Shown: in pieces, positions 1 through 12,727 of the stretch | Layout of the letters: each line of letters opens with the position of its first letter | Numbering within the stretch: the first letter of the stretch is position 1 | Assembly (NCBI RefSeq): GCF_900110885.1 | Contig: NZ_FOFJ01000007.1 | Coordinates: 1 to 64,000, forward strand | Direction of reading: 5' to 3' | Length of the DNA stretch: 64,000 nt | From: Azotobacter beijerinckii | GTDB lineage: Bacteria > Pseudomonadota > Gammaproteobacteria > Pseudomonadales > Pseudomonadaceae | Notes under the pieces: model-generated | Told to the model about the DNA's origin: nothing | Seen by the model: only the letters and a program-made list of their open reading frames with translations | Database searches by the model: none | Position numbers and translations under genes: made by a program

Positions 1-215
1 TCGTGCGAGGGAATACCGTTGGGCAGCGGCAGGAACTCGCGCAGCCAGGCTTCGTTCTCGTGGGCGAAGTCCTCGATGCCGACCCAGTCGTCATAACCGC
101 ACAGAGTAGCGCAGAGCGTGATCATGACGATGTCCTGCAGGGCGTGCAGCTTGTTGCGGGTTTCGCGCCGTGGGTCGACGAGCCTGGCGAAGTAGGGCTG
201 TGGATTGGGCAGCAT
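1..215 (-). CDS. ISAs1-type transposase, N-terminal part (cut by window start)
   Basis: About 71 residues are visible, from an ATG read on the minus strand. The translation carries the N-terminal DDE_Tnp_1-associated domain typical of ISAs1 (H-repeat) transposases. It opens with a short MLPNPQPYF stretch, continues through RLVDPR, HALQDIVMITLCATLCGYD and IEDFA, and ends in LPLPNGIPSH, the segment that precedes the DDE catalytic core. The catalytic domain lies beyond the window, so I cannot say whether the gene is intact. An insertion sequence end should lie between about 216 and 306, but I could not pick out a terminal inverted repeat with only one end visible. Family assignment is recognition by motif. 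Confidence 0.82.
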   Translation of the reverse strand, partial: MLPNPQPYFARLVDPRRETRNKLHALQDIVMITLCATLCGYDDWVGIEDFAHENEAWLREFLPLPNGIPSH

Positions 216-306
216 GATGGGGCTCGGAAAAGTCTTGTCCGTTACCGCTAATCCTCGTCCAACGCAAGAGCGATGTAGCGCGATTGCCCTGAGTGCAGGC
301 CGCCCC

Positions 307-633
307 TCAAAAAAAGAAGAGTGCCGGCCTGGCCACAACGATGCTGGGCGCGACAGCCGCGCCACCCTCGTCGAGCGGCCGGTAGTCCCGGCTCCAGGCC
401 TGTCCGCCGACGGTGTAGATGGCCGGGAAGAGGCCACGCTGCACCTCGTACTCGGCAAAACGCAGCGGAGCCGCCCAACGCTCCCCCCCGCTGGCTCCCT
501 GCTCGTCTCGGCCGAGATTCGGCCAATCCGGCTGCCCTCCTGGAAACATCCCCACGGACGGCTGACTCCCGGCAACGGCCTGCGCGGACAGACCGAACGC
601 CAGCACGGCGACGGCACACATGATCGGTTTCAT
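307..633 (-). CDS. Small secreted protein of unknown function
   Basis: The product is 108 residues. The ATG at 633 follows a GGGAG ribosome-binding site and opens a clear signal peptide (MKPIMCAVAVLAFGLSAQAVA, cleaved near residue 22). The mature part is short, with AEYEVQRGLFPAIYTVGG and WSRDYRPLDEGGAA as its most distinctive stretches. I do not recognise a family. The C-terminus ends abruptly in LFFF encoded by a run of T residues, and the gene lies directly beside the ISAs1-type end, so the original 3' end may have been replaced by the insertion. It is probably periplasmic and has no operon partner. Confidence 0.55.
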   Translation of the reverse strand: MKPIMCAVAVLAFGLSAQAVAGSQPSVGMFPGGQPDWPNLGRDEQGASGGERWAAPLRFAEYEVQRGLFPAIYTVGGQAWSRDYRPLDEGGAAVAPSIVVARPALFFF

Positions 634-1020
634 GAACGGCTCCCTGCATGAACTTGGACGGCAGCATGCGCAGGCCAGATGACTGCAGAGTGACAGTCTT
701 ATCCAGAGAAATATCGGCAAAATAGTGGCATTTCGCCCGAAACGACCATGCCTGCTCAACTCAGGATTGGCCTCGGCGGCGATCCGTCCGAAGTCGGTGC
801 CGCTCCCCCGGACCTGCTGCAGACTCTGCATCCAGATTCGAGAAGGAGCGTCCATCGAAGACGCGGATGCGCTTACAAGGCCGCCTGGAAGCACAGCCAG
901 TTCGACTCTGCATTCCCCGATAGCGCCTGCGCCATTTGAAGACAACCGAGATCGGCTGACCGCCGATTTCCCAGGTCGGCGCTCCACCTGCCGGACGACA
1001 GGAACTGGCAGCTTTTCGAG
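634..1020. other. Intergenic stretch without recognisable gene
   Basis: This lies between the divergent small secreted protein and the glpF promoter. Open frames on both strands have no start with a ribosome-binding site and no recognisable protein similarity. I see no repeat or hairpin worth marking. Confidence 0.5.
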
Positions 1021-1064
1021 TTGACACGGTTCACTTTCGCGTATAATTTTTCGAAAACGAAAAA
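1021..1064 (+). promoter_or_regulatory. glpF promoter with overlapping GlpR-type operator
   Basis: A TTGACA (1021-1026) and a perfect TATAAT (1042-1047) form a sigma-70 promoter with a short 15-base spacer. Directly overlapping the -10 is a palindrome, TTTTCG-AAAA-CGAAAA within 1047-1064. Its TTCG/CGAA arms match the core of known GlpR operators. GlpR bound here would block the start of the glpFK transcript. The glpF ATG is about 45 bases downstream. Confidence 0.72.
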
Positions 1065-1107
1065 GCCGCAAGGCTCGATAACAACTACAAAAACGAAGGA
1101 AGGCTCC

Positions 1108-1947
1108 ATGAACGGCATGCGCTCTCCCACACTCCCAGGCCAATGCCTGGCCGAATTTCTCGGAACGGCCCTGCTCGTCTTCTTCGGCACCGGTTGCGTC
1201 GCCGCCCTGGTGGTCGGCGGCGCGAGCCTTGGCCTGTGGGAGATCAGCCTGATCTGGGGCCTCGCTGTCAGCCTGGCGATCTACGTCAGCGCCGGCGTCT
1301 CCGGCGCCCACCTCAATCCGGCGGTGAGCATCGCGCTGTGCCTGTTCGCCGGCTTCGAGCGCCGCAAGTTGCCCGCCTACATCCTCGCCCAACTGGCGGG
1401 CGCCTTCTGTGCCGCGGCGCTGGTCTACGGGCTGTATTCGAACTTGTTTTTCGCTTACGAACAAAGCCACCAGATCGTGCGCGGCAGCCAGGCCAGTCTC
1501 GCGCTGGCCTCGGTGTTCTCCACCTATCCCAATCCCCTGCTTTCGGTCGGCCAGGCCTTCGCCGTGGAGACGGTGATCACCGCTATCCTGATGGCTGTCG
1601 TCATGGCTCTGACCGACGACTGCAACGGGCTGCCGCGCGGCCCTCTCGCGCCGCTACTGATCGGCCTGCTGGTGGCGGTCATCGGCGGCTCGATGGGGCC
1701 CCTGACCGGTTTTGCCATGAATCCGGCCCGCGATCTCGGATCCAAGCTGATGACCTTTCTTGCCGGCTGGGGCGATATCGCCCTGACCGGCGGGCGCGAG
1801 GTACCCTATTTCCTGGTCCCCCTGACCGCACCGCTGCTCGGCGCCTGCCTGGGGGCCGCCGCCTACCGTGGGCTGATCGCCCGTCACCTGCCCGGCCGCA
1901 CCGAACAGGAAGAAGCCACCCCACCGGCCGGCAAGGCCCGCGCCTGA
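1108..1947 (+). CDS. glpF: Glycerol uptake facilitator (aquaglyceroporin)
   Basis: The product is 279 residues, the usual length for GlpF. It is an MIP-family channel passing glycerol across the inner membrane, with both pore-forming boxes intact: NPA at residues 70-72 ([10 protein letters not shown]) and NPAR at 205-208 ([10 protein letters not shown]). The second box is followed by the acidic residue typical of glycerol-passing members. Six hydrophobic segments surround them. The ATG at 1108 follows GGAAGGCTCC. Upstream in-frame codons are within the promoter and are not used. It is first in a glpF-glpK operon with a 28-base gap, so the entering substrate is phosphorylated at once. A GlpR-type operator overlaps the promoter. 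Confidence 0.96.
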   Translation: MNGMRSPTLPGQCLAEFLGTALLVFFGTGCVAALVVGGASLGLWEISLIWGLAVSLAIYVSAGVSGAHLNPAVSIALCLFAGFERRKLPAYILAQLAGAFCAAALVYGLYSNLFFAYEQSHQIVRGSQASLALASVFSTYPNPLLSVGQAFAVETVITAILMAVVMALTDDCNGLPRGPLAPLLIGLLVAVIGGSMGPLTGFAMNPARDLGSKLMTFLAGWGDIALTGGREVPYFLVPLTAPLLGACLGAAAYRGLIARHLPGRTEQEEATPPAGKARA

Positions 1948-1975
1948 TTATCCCGCTCTCCAGAAGGCCACCGTC

Positions 1976-3493
<1,518 letters not shown>

Positions 3494-3598
3494 GCGCCGG
3501 GCGGAACCTTCGTGCCCAGTCAGGCGGGATGCCCGGGCGGCGGCGGTTGGCCCGGGGGCTCGCTGGAGTATACTTCGGGCGCCACCAAGGAACGCCGC

Positions 3599-4354
3599 AT
3601 GAGCCTAGCGCCCCGCCAACAGAACATCCTCGACCTGGTCCGCGAACGCGGCTACGTCAGCATCGAAGAACTGGCCCACTCCTTCGCCGTCACGCCGCAA
3701 ACCATTCGCCGCGACATCAACCAGCTCGCCGAACAGGGGCTGCTGCGCCGCTATCACGGCGGCGCCGCCTACGACTCCAGCGTGGAGAACACCGCCTACG
3801 CCATGCGTACCGGCCAGATGCACGACGAGAAGCGGCGCATTGCCGAGGCCGTCGCCGCCGCCGTGCCGGACCACGCCTCGCTGTTCATCAACATCGGCAC
3901 CACCACCGAGGCGATCGCCCGCGCCCTGCTCGGCCATCAGGCGCTGAAGGTGATCACCAACGACCTCCATGTGGCCGGCATCCTCGGCGCCAAGGAGGAT
4001 TTCGAGGTACTGGTCGCCGGCGGCAAAGTGCGCAACGACGGCGGCATCGTCGGCCAGGCCACGGTCGACTTCATCCAGCAGTTCAAGGTCGATTACGCCC
4101 TGGTCGGCATCAGCGGCATCGACGAGGACGGCAGCCTGCTGGACTTCGACTTCCGCGAGGTGCGGGTCTCCCGGGCCATCCTCGACAACGCGCGCCAGGT
4201 GTTCCTCGCCGCCGACTCGAGCAAGTTCGGGCGCAACGCCATGGTCCGCCTCGGCTCCATCGCCCAGGTCGACCGCGTCTTCACCGATGCCCAGCCGGCC
4301 CCCCGGCTGGTCCAGTTGCTGGCCGAGCACAAGGTCAAGCTGGAAGTCGTTTGA
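3599..4354 (+). CDS. glpR: Glycerol-3-phosphate regulon repressor (DeoR family)
   Basis: The product is 251 residues, matching GlpR of other gammaproteobacteria. An N-terminal DeoR winged helix-turn-helix occupies roughly residues 5-58 ([20 protein letters not shown] and RRYHGGA). A C-terminal ISOCOT/phosphosugar-sensing domain follows, with [10 protein letters not shown] and SKFGRNAMV. The ATG at 3599 matches the normal family N-terminus [11 protein letters not shown]. The longer in-frame extension upstream is non-conserved. It should release its operators (1047-1064 and 4531-4614) when glycerol 3-phosphate binds. It sits about 105 bases after glpK, probably with its own weak promoter. Confidence 0.94.
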   Translation: MSLAPRQQNILDLVRERGYVSIEELAHSFAVTPQTIRRDINQLAEQGLLRRYHGGAAYDSSVENTAYAMRTGQMHDEKRRIAEAVAAAVPDHASLFINIGTTTEAIARALLGHQALKVITNDLHVAGILGAKEDFEVLVAGGKVRNDGGIVGQATVDFIQQFKVDYALVGISGIDEDGSLLDFDFREVRVSRAILDNARQVFLAADSSKFGRNAMVRLGSIAQVDRVFTDAQPAPRLVQLLAEHKVKLEVV

Positions 4355-4530
4355 CGGCACCAGAGCGCTCGCGGGGTTACGGCCTGCGGCCTAACCCACC
4401 CCACGACTGAGCCGTTCGGCGGCCGTCGTCCCACCGCCCCTTCGCTCCCGCACTCCGCCCCTCTCCTGCCCGCACCCTCCGCGGGCTCCCCGTCCCGCCC
4501 TTTCGCACCGTCTTCCGACTGCCACAATAA

Positions 4531-4614
4531 AGTTCGAAAACATTCACGGACAGGGGTGGCAACGTTCGTTTTATTGCCATACTATTTTCTAAATCGAACA
4601 TTCGTTTTCGTTTC
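4531..4614 (+). promoter_or_regulatory. glpD promoter region with several GlpR-type operators
   Basis: This AT-rich patch directly precedes glpD and contains repeated GlpR half-sites: AGTTCGAAAACATTC near 4531, ACGTTCGTTTTATTG near 4562, and TCGAACATTCGTTTTCG at 4594-4610. The TTCG/CGAA cores and flanking A/T match the operator upstream of glpF. A plausible -10 (CATACTAT) lies between the second and third sites at about 4578. Multiple operators fit cooperative repression by GlpR. The 4355-4530 part of the gap shows nothing else. Confidence 0.65.
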
Positions 4615-4630
4615 AGCAAAGGTAACCCGC

Positions 4631-6166
4631 ATGAGCCCTTCCAATTCCTCCAATCCCGAGCGCTACGATGTCGCCGTGATCGGCGGCGGTATCAATGGCG
4701 CGGGCATCGCCGCCGACGCTGCCGGCCGCGGTCTTTCGGTGTTTCTCTGCGAGCAGGACGATCTTGCCCGGCACACCTCCTCCGCCAGCAGCAAGCTGAT
4801 CCATGGCGGCCTGCGCTATCTCGAACATCACGAATTCCGTCTGGTCCGCGAGGCGCTCGCCGAACGCGAAGTGCTGCTGGCCAAGGCCCCGCACATCGTC
4901 AAGCCGCTGCGCTTCGTGCTGCCGCACCGTCCGCATCTGCGTCCAGCCTGGATGATCCGCGCCGGCCTGTTCCTCTACGATCACCTGGGCAAGCGCAAGA
5001 AGCTGCCAGGCTCGCGCGGCCTACGCTTCGGTGCTCGCAGCCCGCTCAAGGCGGAGATCCGCCGCGGCTTCGAATACTCCGACTGCTGGGTCGACGACGC
5101 CCGCCTGGTGGTGCTCAACGCGATGGCTGCCCGCGAGCACGGCGCCCAGGTGCAGACCCGCACCCGCTGCATCGCCGCCAGCCGCCACCAGGACCACTGG
5201 CACCTGCAGCTGGAGCGCGCCGACGGTAGCAGCTTCTCGATCCGCGCCAGGGCGCTGGTGAACGCGGCCGGTCCCTGGGTGGCCCGTTTCATCGAAAGCG
5301 GCCTGCAGCAGAAGGCGCCCTACGGCATCCGCCTAATCCAGGGCAGCCACCTGATCGTGCCGCGGCTCTACGAGGGCGAGCATGCCTACATCCTGCAGAA
5401 CGAGGACCGGCGCATCGTCTTCGCCATCCCCTACCTGGAGCGCTTCACCCTGATCGGTACCACCGACCGCGAATACCAGGGCGATCCGGCGCAGGTGCGG
5501 ATCAGCGCGGAGGAAACCGACTACCTGCTCGCAGTGGTCAACCGCCACTTCAAGCACCAGCTGAGCCGGGCCAGCATCCTGCACAGCTATTCCGGCGTGC
5601 GGCCGCTGTGCAACGACGAATCCACCGATCCCTCGGCGGTGACCCGCGACTACACCCTGGCGCTGTCGGCCAGCCCGGGCGAGCCACCGCTGCTGTCGGT
5701 GTTCGGCGGCAAGCTCACCACCTACCGCAAGCTGGCCGAGGCGGCCCTGGAGCGGCTGGCGCCCTTCTTCCCGCAGATGGGCCCATGCTGGACCGCCGCG
5801 GCGCCGCTGCCGGGCGGCGAAGAGATGAGCGACAGCCACACTCTGGCCGAGCAGTTGCGCCAGCGCCACGCCTGGCTCGCCCCGAAACTCGCCCGGCGCT
5901 GGGCCGGCAGCTACGGCAGCCGCGCCTGGCGCCTGCTCGAGGGCGTCGAGGAGCCCGCCGATCTCGGCGAACACTTCGGCGCCACCCTGCATGCCCGCGA
6001 GGTGGACTACCTGTGCCGGCAGGAATGGGCACGGGAGGCCGAGGACATCCTCTGGCGGCGCAGCAAGCTCGGCCTGTTCCTGAACGAGAAGGAGCAAGCG
6101 CGGCTGCGCGCCTACCTGGACGCGGCGACCTGCCAGCCGGAGAGCGGCGCCCTGGCTTCTTCCTGA
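4631..6166 (+). CDS. glpD: Aerobic glycerol-3-phosphate dehydrogenase
   Basis: The product is 511 residues, normal for GlpD. It is an FAD flavoprotein on the inner face of the cytoplasmic membrane that oxidises sn-glycerol 3-phosphate to dihydroxyacetone phosphate and passes electrons to ubiquinone. The FAD dinucleotide-binding motif DVAVIGGGINGAGIAADA spans residues 13-30. The GlpD signature HGGLRYLEHHEFRLV is present, as is the C-terminal domain with FGGKLTTYRKLAE. The ATG at 4631 is preceded by AAAGG. It is monocistronic, with GlpR-type operators immediately upstream, and completes the glycerol catabolic regulon. Confidence 0.97.
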   Translation: MSPSNSSNPERYDVAVIGGGINGAGIAADAAGRGLSVFLCEQDDLARHTSSASSKLIHGGLRYLEHHEFRLVREALAEREVLLAKAPHIVKPLRFVLPHRPHLRPAWMIRAGLFLYDHLGKRKKLPGSRGLRFGARSPLKAEIRRGFEYSDCWVDDARLVVLNAMAAREHGAQVQTRTRCIAASRHQDHWHLQLERADGSSFSIRARALVNAAGPWVARFIESGLQQKAPYGIRLIQGSHLIVPRLYEGEHAYILQNEDRRIVFAIPYLERFTLIGTTDREYQGDPAQVRISAEETDYLLAVVNRHFKHQLSRASILHSYSGVRPLCNDESTDPSAVTRDYTLALSASPGEPPLLSVFGGKLTTYRKLAEAALERLAPFFPQMGPCWTAAAPLPGGEEMSDSHTLAEQLRQRHAWLAPKLARRWAGSYGSRAWRLLEGVEEPADLGEHFGATLHAREVDYLCRQEWAREAEDILWRRSKLGLFLNEKEQARLRAYLDAATCQPESGALASS

Positions 6167-6331
6167 CCCCGCACGGCTACGCCCCCAGGCACAACCCCAC
6201 GGGCAGGGTAAGCGCGACCATGGTCGCAGTTTATCGGTCTTGCCCGGCTGACTTAGGATCGAGCCGAGGCCACCGCCCGGAGGCCTCGAACAAAACCATG
6301 AAATAACAAGAACAAGAGGCGTAAGACATTC

Positions 6332-6769
6332 ATGCGCAAGACCCTGCTGGTAATGCTGTGCACTGCGGGTATCCACCTGACCGCTCAAGCCGGCGAGTTC
6401 GGCACCGCCGCGGAAGCCAAGGCCATGCTCGAAAGGGCCGTGGCGGCGGTCAAGACCGACAAGGCCTCCGCCTTGGAGAAGTTCACCAAGGGCGAGGACG
6501 GCTTCAAGGATCGCGACCTCTACCCCTATTGCGGTGGCCCGGACGGCACCTTCACCGCGCATCCCACGCTGGTCGGCAAGAGCCTGAAGGATCTCAAGGA
6601 CAAGGCCGGCAAGGCCTTGGGCGAGGAAATCTACGCCAAGGCCGAAGCGGGCAAGATCGGCGAAGTGGCCTACATGTGGCCGCGACCGGGCACCGATGCG
6701 CCGGTCGAGAAGATCACCTTCGTGACCAAGGCCGACGACCAGGTGTGCGCGGTCGGCTACTACAAGTAA
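6332..6769 (+). CDS. Periplasmic single-Cache domain protein
   Basis: The product is 145 residues. It has a signal peptide (MRKTLLVMLCTAGIHLTAQA, cleaved around residue 20) and a soluble domain of about 120 residues. That domain resembles the single-Cache type 2 domain: AKAMLERAVAAVKTDKASAL helix, DRDLYPYCGGPDGTFTAHP strand region, and VAYMWPRPGTDAPVEKITFV with QVCAVGYY at the end. Such proteins bind small ligands in the periplasm, often as the sensory part of chemoreceptors or as free binding proteins. There is no transmembrane or output domain here, so the partner is unknown. It stands alone between glpD and the terminator shared with typA. Confidence 0.75.
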   Translation: MRKTLLVMLCTAGIHLTAQAGEFGTAAEAKAMLERAVAAVKTDKASALEKFTKGEDGFKDRDLYPYCGGPDGTFTAHPTLVGKSLKDLKDKAGKALGEEIYAKAEAGKIGEVAYMWPRPGTDAPVEKITFVTKADDQVCAVGYYK

Positions 6770-6861
6770 GAGCCCGGCCCCGCCGCCGCGCCGGCCTTCG
6801 ACCGGCAGGACGCCCGACCCGGCGTGCCCGAACCGGCGCCGGCGGCGGATGACCCAACAGC

Positions 6862-6897
6862 AAAAAGCCCCGCCGGATCACTCCGGCGGGGCTTTTT
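6862..6897. terminator. Bidirectional rho-independent terminator
   Basis: A near-perfect 16-base stem reads AAAAAGCCCCGCCGGA, then a TCAC loop, then the reverse complement ending in TTTTT. The A-run on one side and T-run on the other let it serve both the Cache gene (plus) and typA (minus). Confidence 0.92.
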
Positions 6898-6918
6898 CAT
6901 TGCCGCTCACTCAGCGCA

Positions 6919-8739
<1,821 letters not shown>

Positions 8740-8882
8740 AGGTTCTATCTCTATGAAAGCTTCGAGCTGAAGGCTGGAAGCTGGAAGAAGGAAAGTCGGC
8801 CGGGCCGTCCGGCCGCGACGTTGCGGGCCGTTACCGGTCGGGAGGGCGGTGGCGGATGCTGCCACCCAGCAGCCCGGGCTGC

Positions 8883-10340
8883 TTAGGCCGGACGATAAAC
8901 GCGCACATTGGCATGCCCCTCACTGAGCAGATGATGAGCATGCAGGCGGCTCATGACACCCTTGTCGCAATACAGCAGGTACTGGCGGTTGGCGTCCAGC
9001 TCCTTGAAACGGTTGTTCAGCGCGTAGAAGGGCAGCGCCTGCACCTCGATGCCGGGAAGCGCGAGCGGCGCGTCCTCGGCCGCATCCGGATGGCGGATGT
9101 CGAGGACGATCTGCCCGGCCAGAGCCTCGCCGACCTCCTCCACGCGGATCTCCTCGCCGAGTTCGTCGATCACCCGATCGATCGGCACCCGGCGGGCGCG
9201 CTCCAGGGCGCGCTCGAGGATCGCCATCTCGAACTGGCGCTCCTCGTGCTCGATGCGCTCGCGCTTGGCGCGGGTGGTCGGGTTCACCGAGATCACCCCG
9301 CAGTATTCGGGCATGTGCTTGGCGAACTCGGCGGTACCGATGCGCGTCGCGGTGTCGATGATGTCCTGCTTGTGGCTGGCGATTAGCGGGCGCAGCACCA
9401 GCATGTCGGTGGCCGAATCGATCACCGAGAGGTTCGGCAGGGTCTGGCTGGAGACCTGGGAGATCGCCTCGCCGGTGACCAGCGCATCGATATGCAACTC
9501 TTCCGCAATTCGCGACGCGGCACGCAGCATCATGCGCTTGAGGACCACGCCCATCTGGCTGTTGTCGACCTTGCCGAGGATCTCGCCGACCACTTCCTCG
9601 AAGGGTACGCTGATGAACAGCACGCGGTGCGAGCGGCCGAACTTCTCCCACAGGTAGTGGGCGACTTCCATCACCCCTAGCTCGTGGGCGCGCCCGCCGA
9701 GGTTGAAGAAGCAGAAGTGGGTCAGCAGCCCGCGGCGCATCATCTGGAAGGCCGCCACCGTGGAGTCGAAACCGCCGGACATCAGCACCAGGGTCTGCTC
9801 GATGGAGCCCAGCGGGTAGCCGCCCAGCCCTTCGTGACGGGCATGCTCGACCAGCAGGCGATCGTAGCGCGCCTCGAAGCGCACCTCGACCTCGGGATGC
9901 TTGAGGTCGATGCCGGCGGCACCGCACTCGCGGCGCAGGCGGCTGCCGACGTGCGCGGCCAGTTCGACCGAGGAGAAGTCGTGGGTGTTGCCGGAGCGCT
10001 TGCAGCGCACCGCGAACACCTTGCCAGGCAGCTGCGCGCCGAAATGGAGCTTGCACTTCTCGGTGACGTCGTCGAAGTCGCCCAGCGGGTACTCGTGCAC
10101 CTCGAGGAAGTGGGCGATGCCCGGCGTGCAGCGCAGGCGCTCGAACATCTCGCGGAGCACCTGCGGGTCGGTGATCCGGGTCTGCACTTCGACGTTATCC
10201 CATTCGCCCTCGGTCTGCAGCGCCGGATCGAGGTCCCTGAGCACCGTGCGGATGTTCTTGCCGAGCTGGCGGATGAACTGCTTGCGCACCGGCCGGCTCT
10301 TGATGGTGATTTCCGCGAAGGGTTTGACGATGAGTTTCAT
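8883..10340 (-). CDS. thiI: tRNA 4-thiouridine synthetase with rhodanese domain
   Basis: The product is 485 residues, the long two-activity form. The domain order is a ferredoxin-like and THUMP RNA-binding part (about 1-170), a PP-loop adenylase with SGGFDSTVA (about 180-370), and a C-terminal rhodanese domain with its active cysteine in [10 protein letters not shown] (about residue 458). It transfers sulfur from an IscS-type desulfurase to U8 of tRNA. The rhodanese domain is the part also used for the thiamine thiazole moiety. It lies 143 bases upstream of typA on the same strand and diverges from glnA, as in Pseudomonas. Confidence 0.95.
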   Translation of the reverse strand: MKLIVKPFAEITIKSRPVRKQFIRQLGKNIRTVLRDLDPALQTEGEWDNVEVQTRITDPQVLREMFERLRCTPGIAHFLEVHEYPLGDFDDVTEKCKLHFGAQLPGKVFAVRCKRSGNTHDFSSVELAAHVGSRLRRECGAAGIDLKHPEVEVRFEARYDRLLVEHARHEGLGGYPLGSIEQTLVLMSGGFDSTVAAFQMMRRGLLTHFCFFNLGGRAHELGVMEVAHYLWEKFGRSHRVLFISVPFEEVVGEILGKVDNSQMGVVLKRMMLRAASRIAEELHIDALVTGEAISQVSSQTLPNLSVIDSATDMLVLRPLIASHKQDIIDTATRIGTAEFAKHMPEYCGVISVNPTTRAKRERIEHEERQFEMAILERALERARRVPIDRVIDELGEEIRVEEVGEALAGQIVLDIRHPDAAEDAPLALPGIEVQALPFYALNNRFKELDANRQYLLYCDKGVMSRLHAHHLLSEGHANVRVYRPA

Positions 10341-10551
10341 GAAGGCAGCACGGGCCGGACAGGCAAAAAGGGGGCGCGATTATAGCGGATCTTGCTCAAG
10401 ACTTGATCGCCTATCGGAAGAGCGGCACACGCGCACCGAAATGAAACAAAACACCTGATCCAGGCACATGAACGGAGCGAAACTTTTCGCCAGAATATCC
10501 GCCGCCGGCATGGCAGGCCTGCCGGAGAGCCTTTCCGTCCCCGCGGGACGG

Positions 10552-10567
10552 TGGCATGAAACTTGCT
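10552..10567 (+). promoter_or_regulatory. Sigma-54 promoter of glnA
   Basis: TGGCATG-AAAC-TTGCT fits the RpoN consensus TGGCACG-N4-TTGCW with a single mismatch and the invariant GG/GC spacing. It lies 96 bases before the glnA ATG. Given ntrBC downstream, NtrC-P is the expected activator. I could not identify a clean NtrC palindrome in 10341-10550. Confidence 0.88.
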
Positions 10568-10625
10568 CCCTTGTGGCGCGGCTTGCCTTGGCGGATCATC
10601 GCCGCCCGGTTTTACCCGAATTTCC

Positions 10626-10645
10626 GAGAGCCTTTTCAGGCTCTC
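10626..10645 (+). promoter_or_regulatory. Hairpin in the glnA leader
   Basis: GAGAGCC-TTTTCA-GGCTCTC forms a 7-base stem with a 6-base loop. It ends only six bases before the glnA ribosome-binding site (GGAGG). There is no T-run, so it is not a simple terminator. It could stabilise the 5' end or affect ribosome access. Confidence 0.45.
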
Positions 10646-10662
10646 TCCACCTGGAGGACAAC

Positions 10663-12066
10663 ATGTCGAAGTCGCTTCAATTGATCAAAGAACATGACGT
10701 GAAGTGGATTGATCTGCGCTTCACCGACACCAAAGGCAAGCAGCAGCACGTAACCATGCCGGCGCGTGACGTGGATGACGACTTCTTCGAATACGGCAAG
10801 ATGTTCGACGGCTCCTCCATCGCCGGCTGGAAAGGCATCGAAGCCTCCGACATGATCCTGATGCCGGACGACAGCACCGCCGTGCTGGACCCGTTCACCG
10901 AAGAGCCGACCCTGATCATCGTCTGCGACATCATCGAGCCCTCCACCATGCAGGGCTACGACCGCGATCCGCGCGCCATCGCCCGTCGCGCCGAGGAATA
11001 CCTGAAGACCACCGGCATCGGCGACACCGCCTTCTTCGGTCCGGAGCCCGAGTTCTTCATCTTCGACGAAGTGAAGTTCAAGTCCGACATCTCCGGCTCG
11101 ATGTTCAAGATCTTCTCCGAGCAGGCCTCCTGGAACACCGACGCCGACATCGAAAGCGGCAACAAGGGCCACCGTCCGGGCGTCAAGGGCGGCTACTTCC
11201 CGGTTCCGCCGGTCGACCACGACCACGAAATCCGCACCGCCATGTGCAACGCCCTGGAAGAGATGGGCCTGAAGGTCGAAGTTCACCACCACGAAGTGGC
11301 TACCGCCGGCCAGAACGAGATCGGCGTCAGCTTCAACACCCTGGTGGCCAAGGCCGACGAAGTGCAGACCCTGAAGTACTGCGTGCACAACGTCGCCGAC
11401 GCCTACGGCAAGACCGTGACCTTCATGCCCAAGCCCCTGTACGGCGATAACGGTTCGGGCATGCACGTGCACGTGTCCATCGCCAAAGATGGCAAGAACA
11501 CCTTCGCCGGCGAAGGCTATGCCGGCCTGTCCGATACCGCCCTGTACTTCATCGGCGGCGTCATCAAGCACGGCAAGGCGCTGAACGGCTTCACCAACCC
11601 GTCGACCAACTCCTACAAGCGTCTGGTCCCGGGCTTCGAAGCCCCGGTGATGCTGGCCTACTCGGCCCGCAACCGTTCCGCCTCCATCCGCATCCCCTAC
11701 GTCAACAGCCCGAAAGCCCGCCGCATCGAAGCGCGCTTCCCGGACCCGGCGGCCAACCCCTACCTGGCCTTCGCCGCTCTGCTGATGGCCGGCCTGGACG
11801 GCATCCAGAACAAGATCCACCCCGGCGACGCCGCCGACAAGAACCTGTACGACCTGCCGCCGGAAGAAGCTGCCAACATCCCACAGGTGTGCGGCAGCCT
11901 GAAGGAAGCCCTGGAAGAGCTGGACAAGGGCCGCGCCTTCCTGACCAAGGGCGGCGTTTTCTCCGACGACTTCATCGATGCCTACATCGAGCTGAAGTCC
12001 GAGGAAGAAATCAAGGTGCGCACCTTCGTGCACCCGCTGGAATACGACCTGTACTACAGCGTCTAA
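10663..12066 (+). CDS. glnA: Glutamine synthetase type I
   Basis: The product is 467 residues, a GSI-beta enzyme. It condenses glutamate and ammonia with ATP to glutamine, as a cytoplasmic dodecamer. Visible motifs are the signature [11 protein letters not shown], the ATP-binding [14 protein letters not shown], the NRSASIRIP segment, and the adenylylation site NLYDLPPEE with the modified tyrosine at about residue 396. That site implies GlnE control. The ATG at 10663 follows a strong GGAGGACAAC. Transcription is from the sigma-54 promoter at 10552. It is followed by a strong terminator and lies upstream of ntrBC, as in other pseudomonads. Confidence 0.98.
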   Translation: MSKSLQLIKEHDVKWIDLRFTDTKGKQQHVTMPARDVDDDFFEYGKMFDGSSIAGWKGIEASDMILMPDDSTAVLDPFTEEPTLIIVCDIIEPSTMQGYDRDPRAIARRAEEYLKTTGIGDTAFFGPEPEFFIFDEVKFKSDISGSMFKIFSEQASWNTDADIESGNKGHRPGVKGGYFPVPPVDHDHEIRTAMCNALEEMGLKVEVHHHEVATAGQNEIGVSFNTLVAKADEVQTLKYCVHNVADAYGKTVTFMPKPLYGDNGSGMHVHVSIAKDGKNTFAGEGYAGLSDTALYFIGGVIKHGKALNGFTNPSTNSYKRLVPGFEAPVMLAYSARNRSASIRIPYVNSPKARRIEARFPDPAANPYLAFAALLMAGLDGIQNKIHPGDAADKNLYDLPPEEAANIPQVCGSLKEALEELDKGRAFLTKGGVFSDDFIDAYIELKSEEEIKVRTFVHPLEYDLYYSV

Positions 12067-12083
12067 GCCAGCCGGCACGATCG

Positions 12084-12109
12084 AAAAGGCCTCCCTCGGG
12101 AGGCCTTTT
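12084..12109 (+). terminator. Rho-independent terminator of glnA
   Basis: The stem is AAAAGGCCTCC-CTCG-GGAGGCCTTTT, followed by further T residues, 17 bases after the glnA stop. It separates glnA from the DUF4124 genes. Confidence 0.92.
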
Positions 12110-12208
12110 CTTTTCGGTGATCCGGGTAACGCTCCGGCAGGCCCGGCCTTGCCAGCCCGCCGCCAGGGTGCAAGGCTTCGTCCAACGACTTTCGCGGAGC
12201 CCTCCCCC

Positions 12209-12727
12209 ATGCGCAGCGCATTGCCCGGCCTGCTTCTGCTACTGGCCCTTCCGGCCGGCGCACAGATCTACAAATACCTCGACGCCAACGGCAACCCGGT
12301 CTTCAGCAGCCAGCCCCCCGAGGGCGTGGCCGCGGAAAAGGTCGAACTGCCGGCGCCCAGCATTGTCGCACCGCAACCGCCCAGCCAACCGGAAGCGGCC
12401 AAGCCCAAGACCCAGGAGCCGTCCGGCGAGATCCGCTACACCCGCCTCGAACTGACCGGGATTGCCGACGGCGAATCCCTGCGCGCCAACAACGGCAGCT
12501 TCAGCGTCGAGGTGACCATCGAACCCAAGCTGCGCCCCGGCCACAGCCTGCGTCTGCTGCTGGACGGCCAGCCCTACGGCCAGCCCGGCCGATCGACGCA
12601 CCTGGAACTGGTCAACCTCAATCGCGGCGAGCACAGCCTCGAGGTCGAGGTGCTCGCCGACGAGCGCTCCCTGCAGAAAAGCGCGCCGCTCCTCTTCACC
12701 CTCCAGCGCGTCCACGTGGGCCGATGA
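12209..12727 (+). CDS. DUF4124-domain secreted protein (first of a pair)
   Basis: The product is 172 residues. A signal peptide (MRSALPGLLLLLALPAGA) leads into a DUF4124 domain with the hallmark QIYKYLDANGNPVFSSQPP at about residues 18-37. A proline-rich linker and a beta-rich C-terminal domain (RYTRLELTGIADGESLRANN, LRLLLDGQPYGQP) follow. DUF4124 proteins are periplasmic or membrane-associated with no fixed function. Members lie between glnA and ntrB throughout Pseudomonas. The stop overlaps the start of the next gene (ATGA), so the two are translationally coupled and probably derive from a duplication. The ATG is chosen because it opens the signal peptide. Confidence 0.85.
   Translation: MRSALPGLLLLLALPAGAQIYKYLDANGNPVFSSQPPEGVAAEKVELPAPSIVAPQPPSQPEAAKPKTQEPSGEIRYTRLELTGIADGESLRANNGSFSVEVTIEPKLRPGHSLRLLLDGQPYGQPGRSTHLELVNLNRGEHSLEVEVLADERSLQKSAPLLFTLQRVHVGR

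Noticed and set aside
761..1020. Minus-strand frame with a VFKWRRRYRG-like stretch, suggestive of an IS66 TnpA fragment
   Set aside because: The similarity is limited to about ten residues with no flanking match and no repeats, so it is more likely chance.
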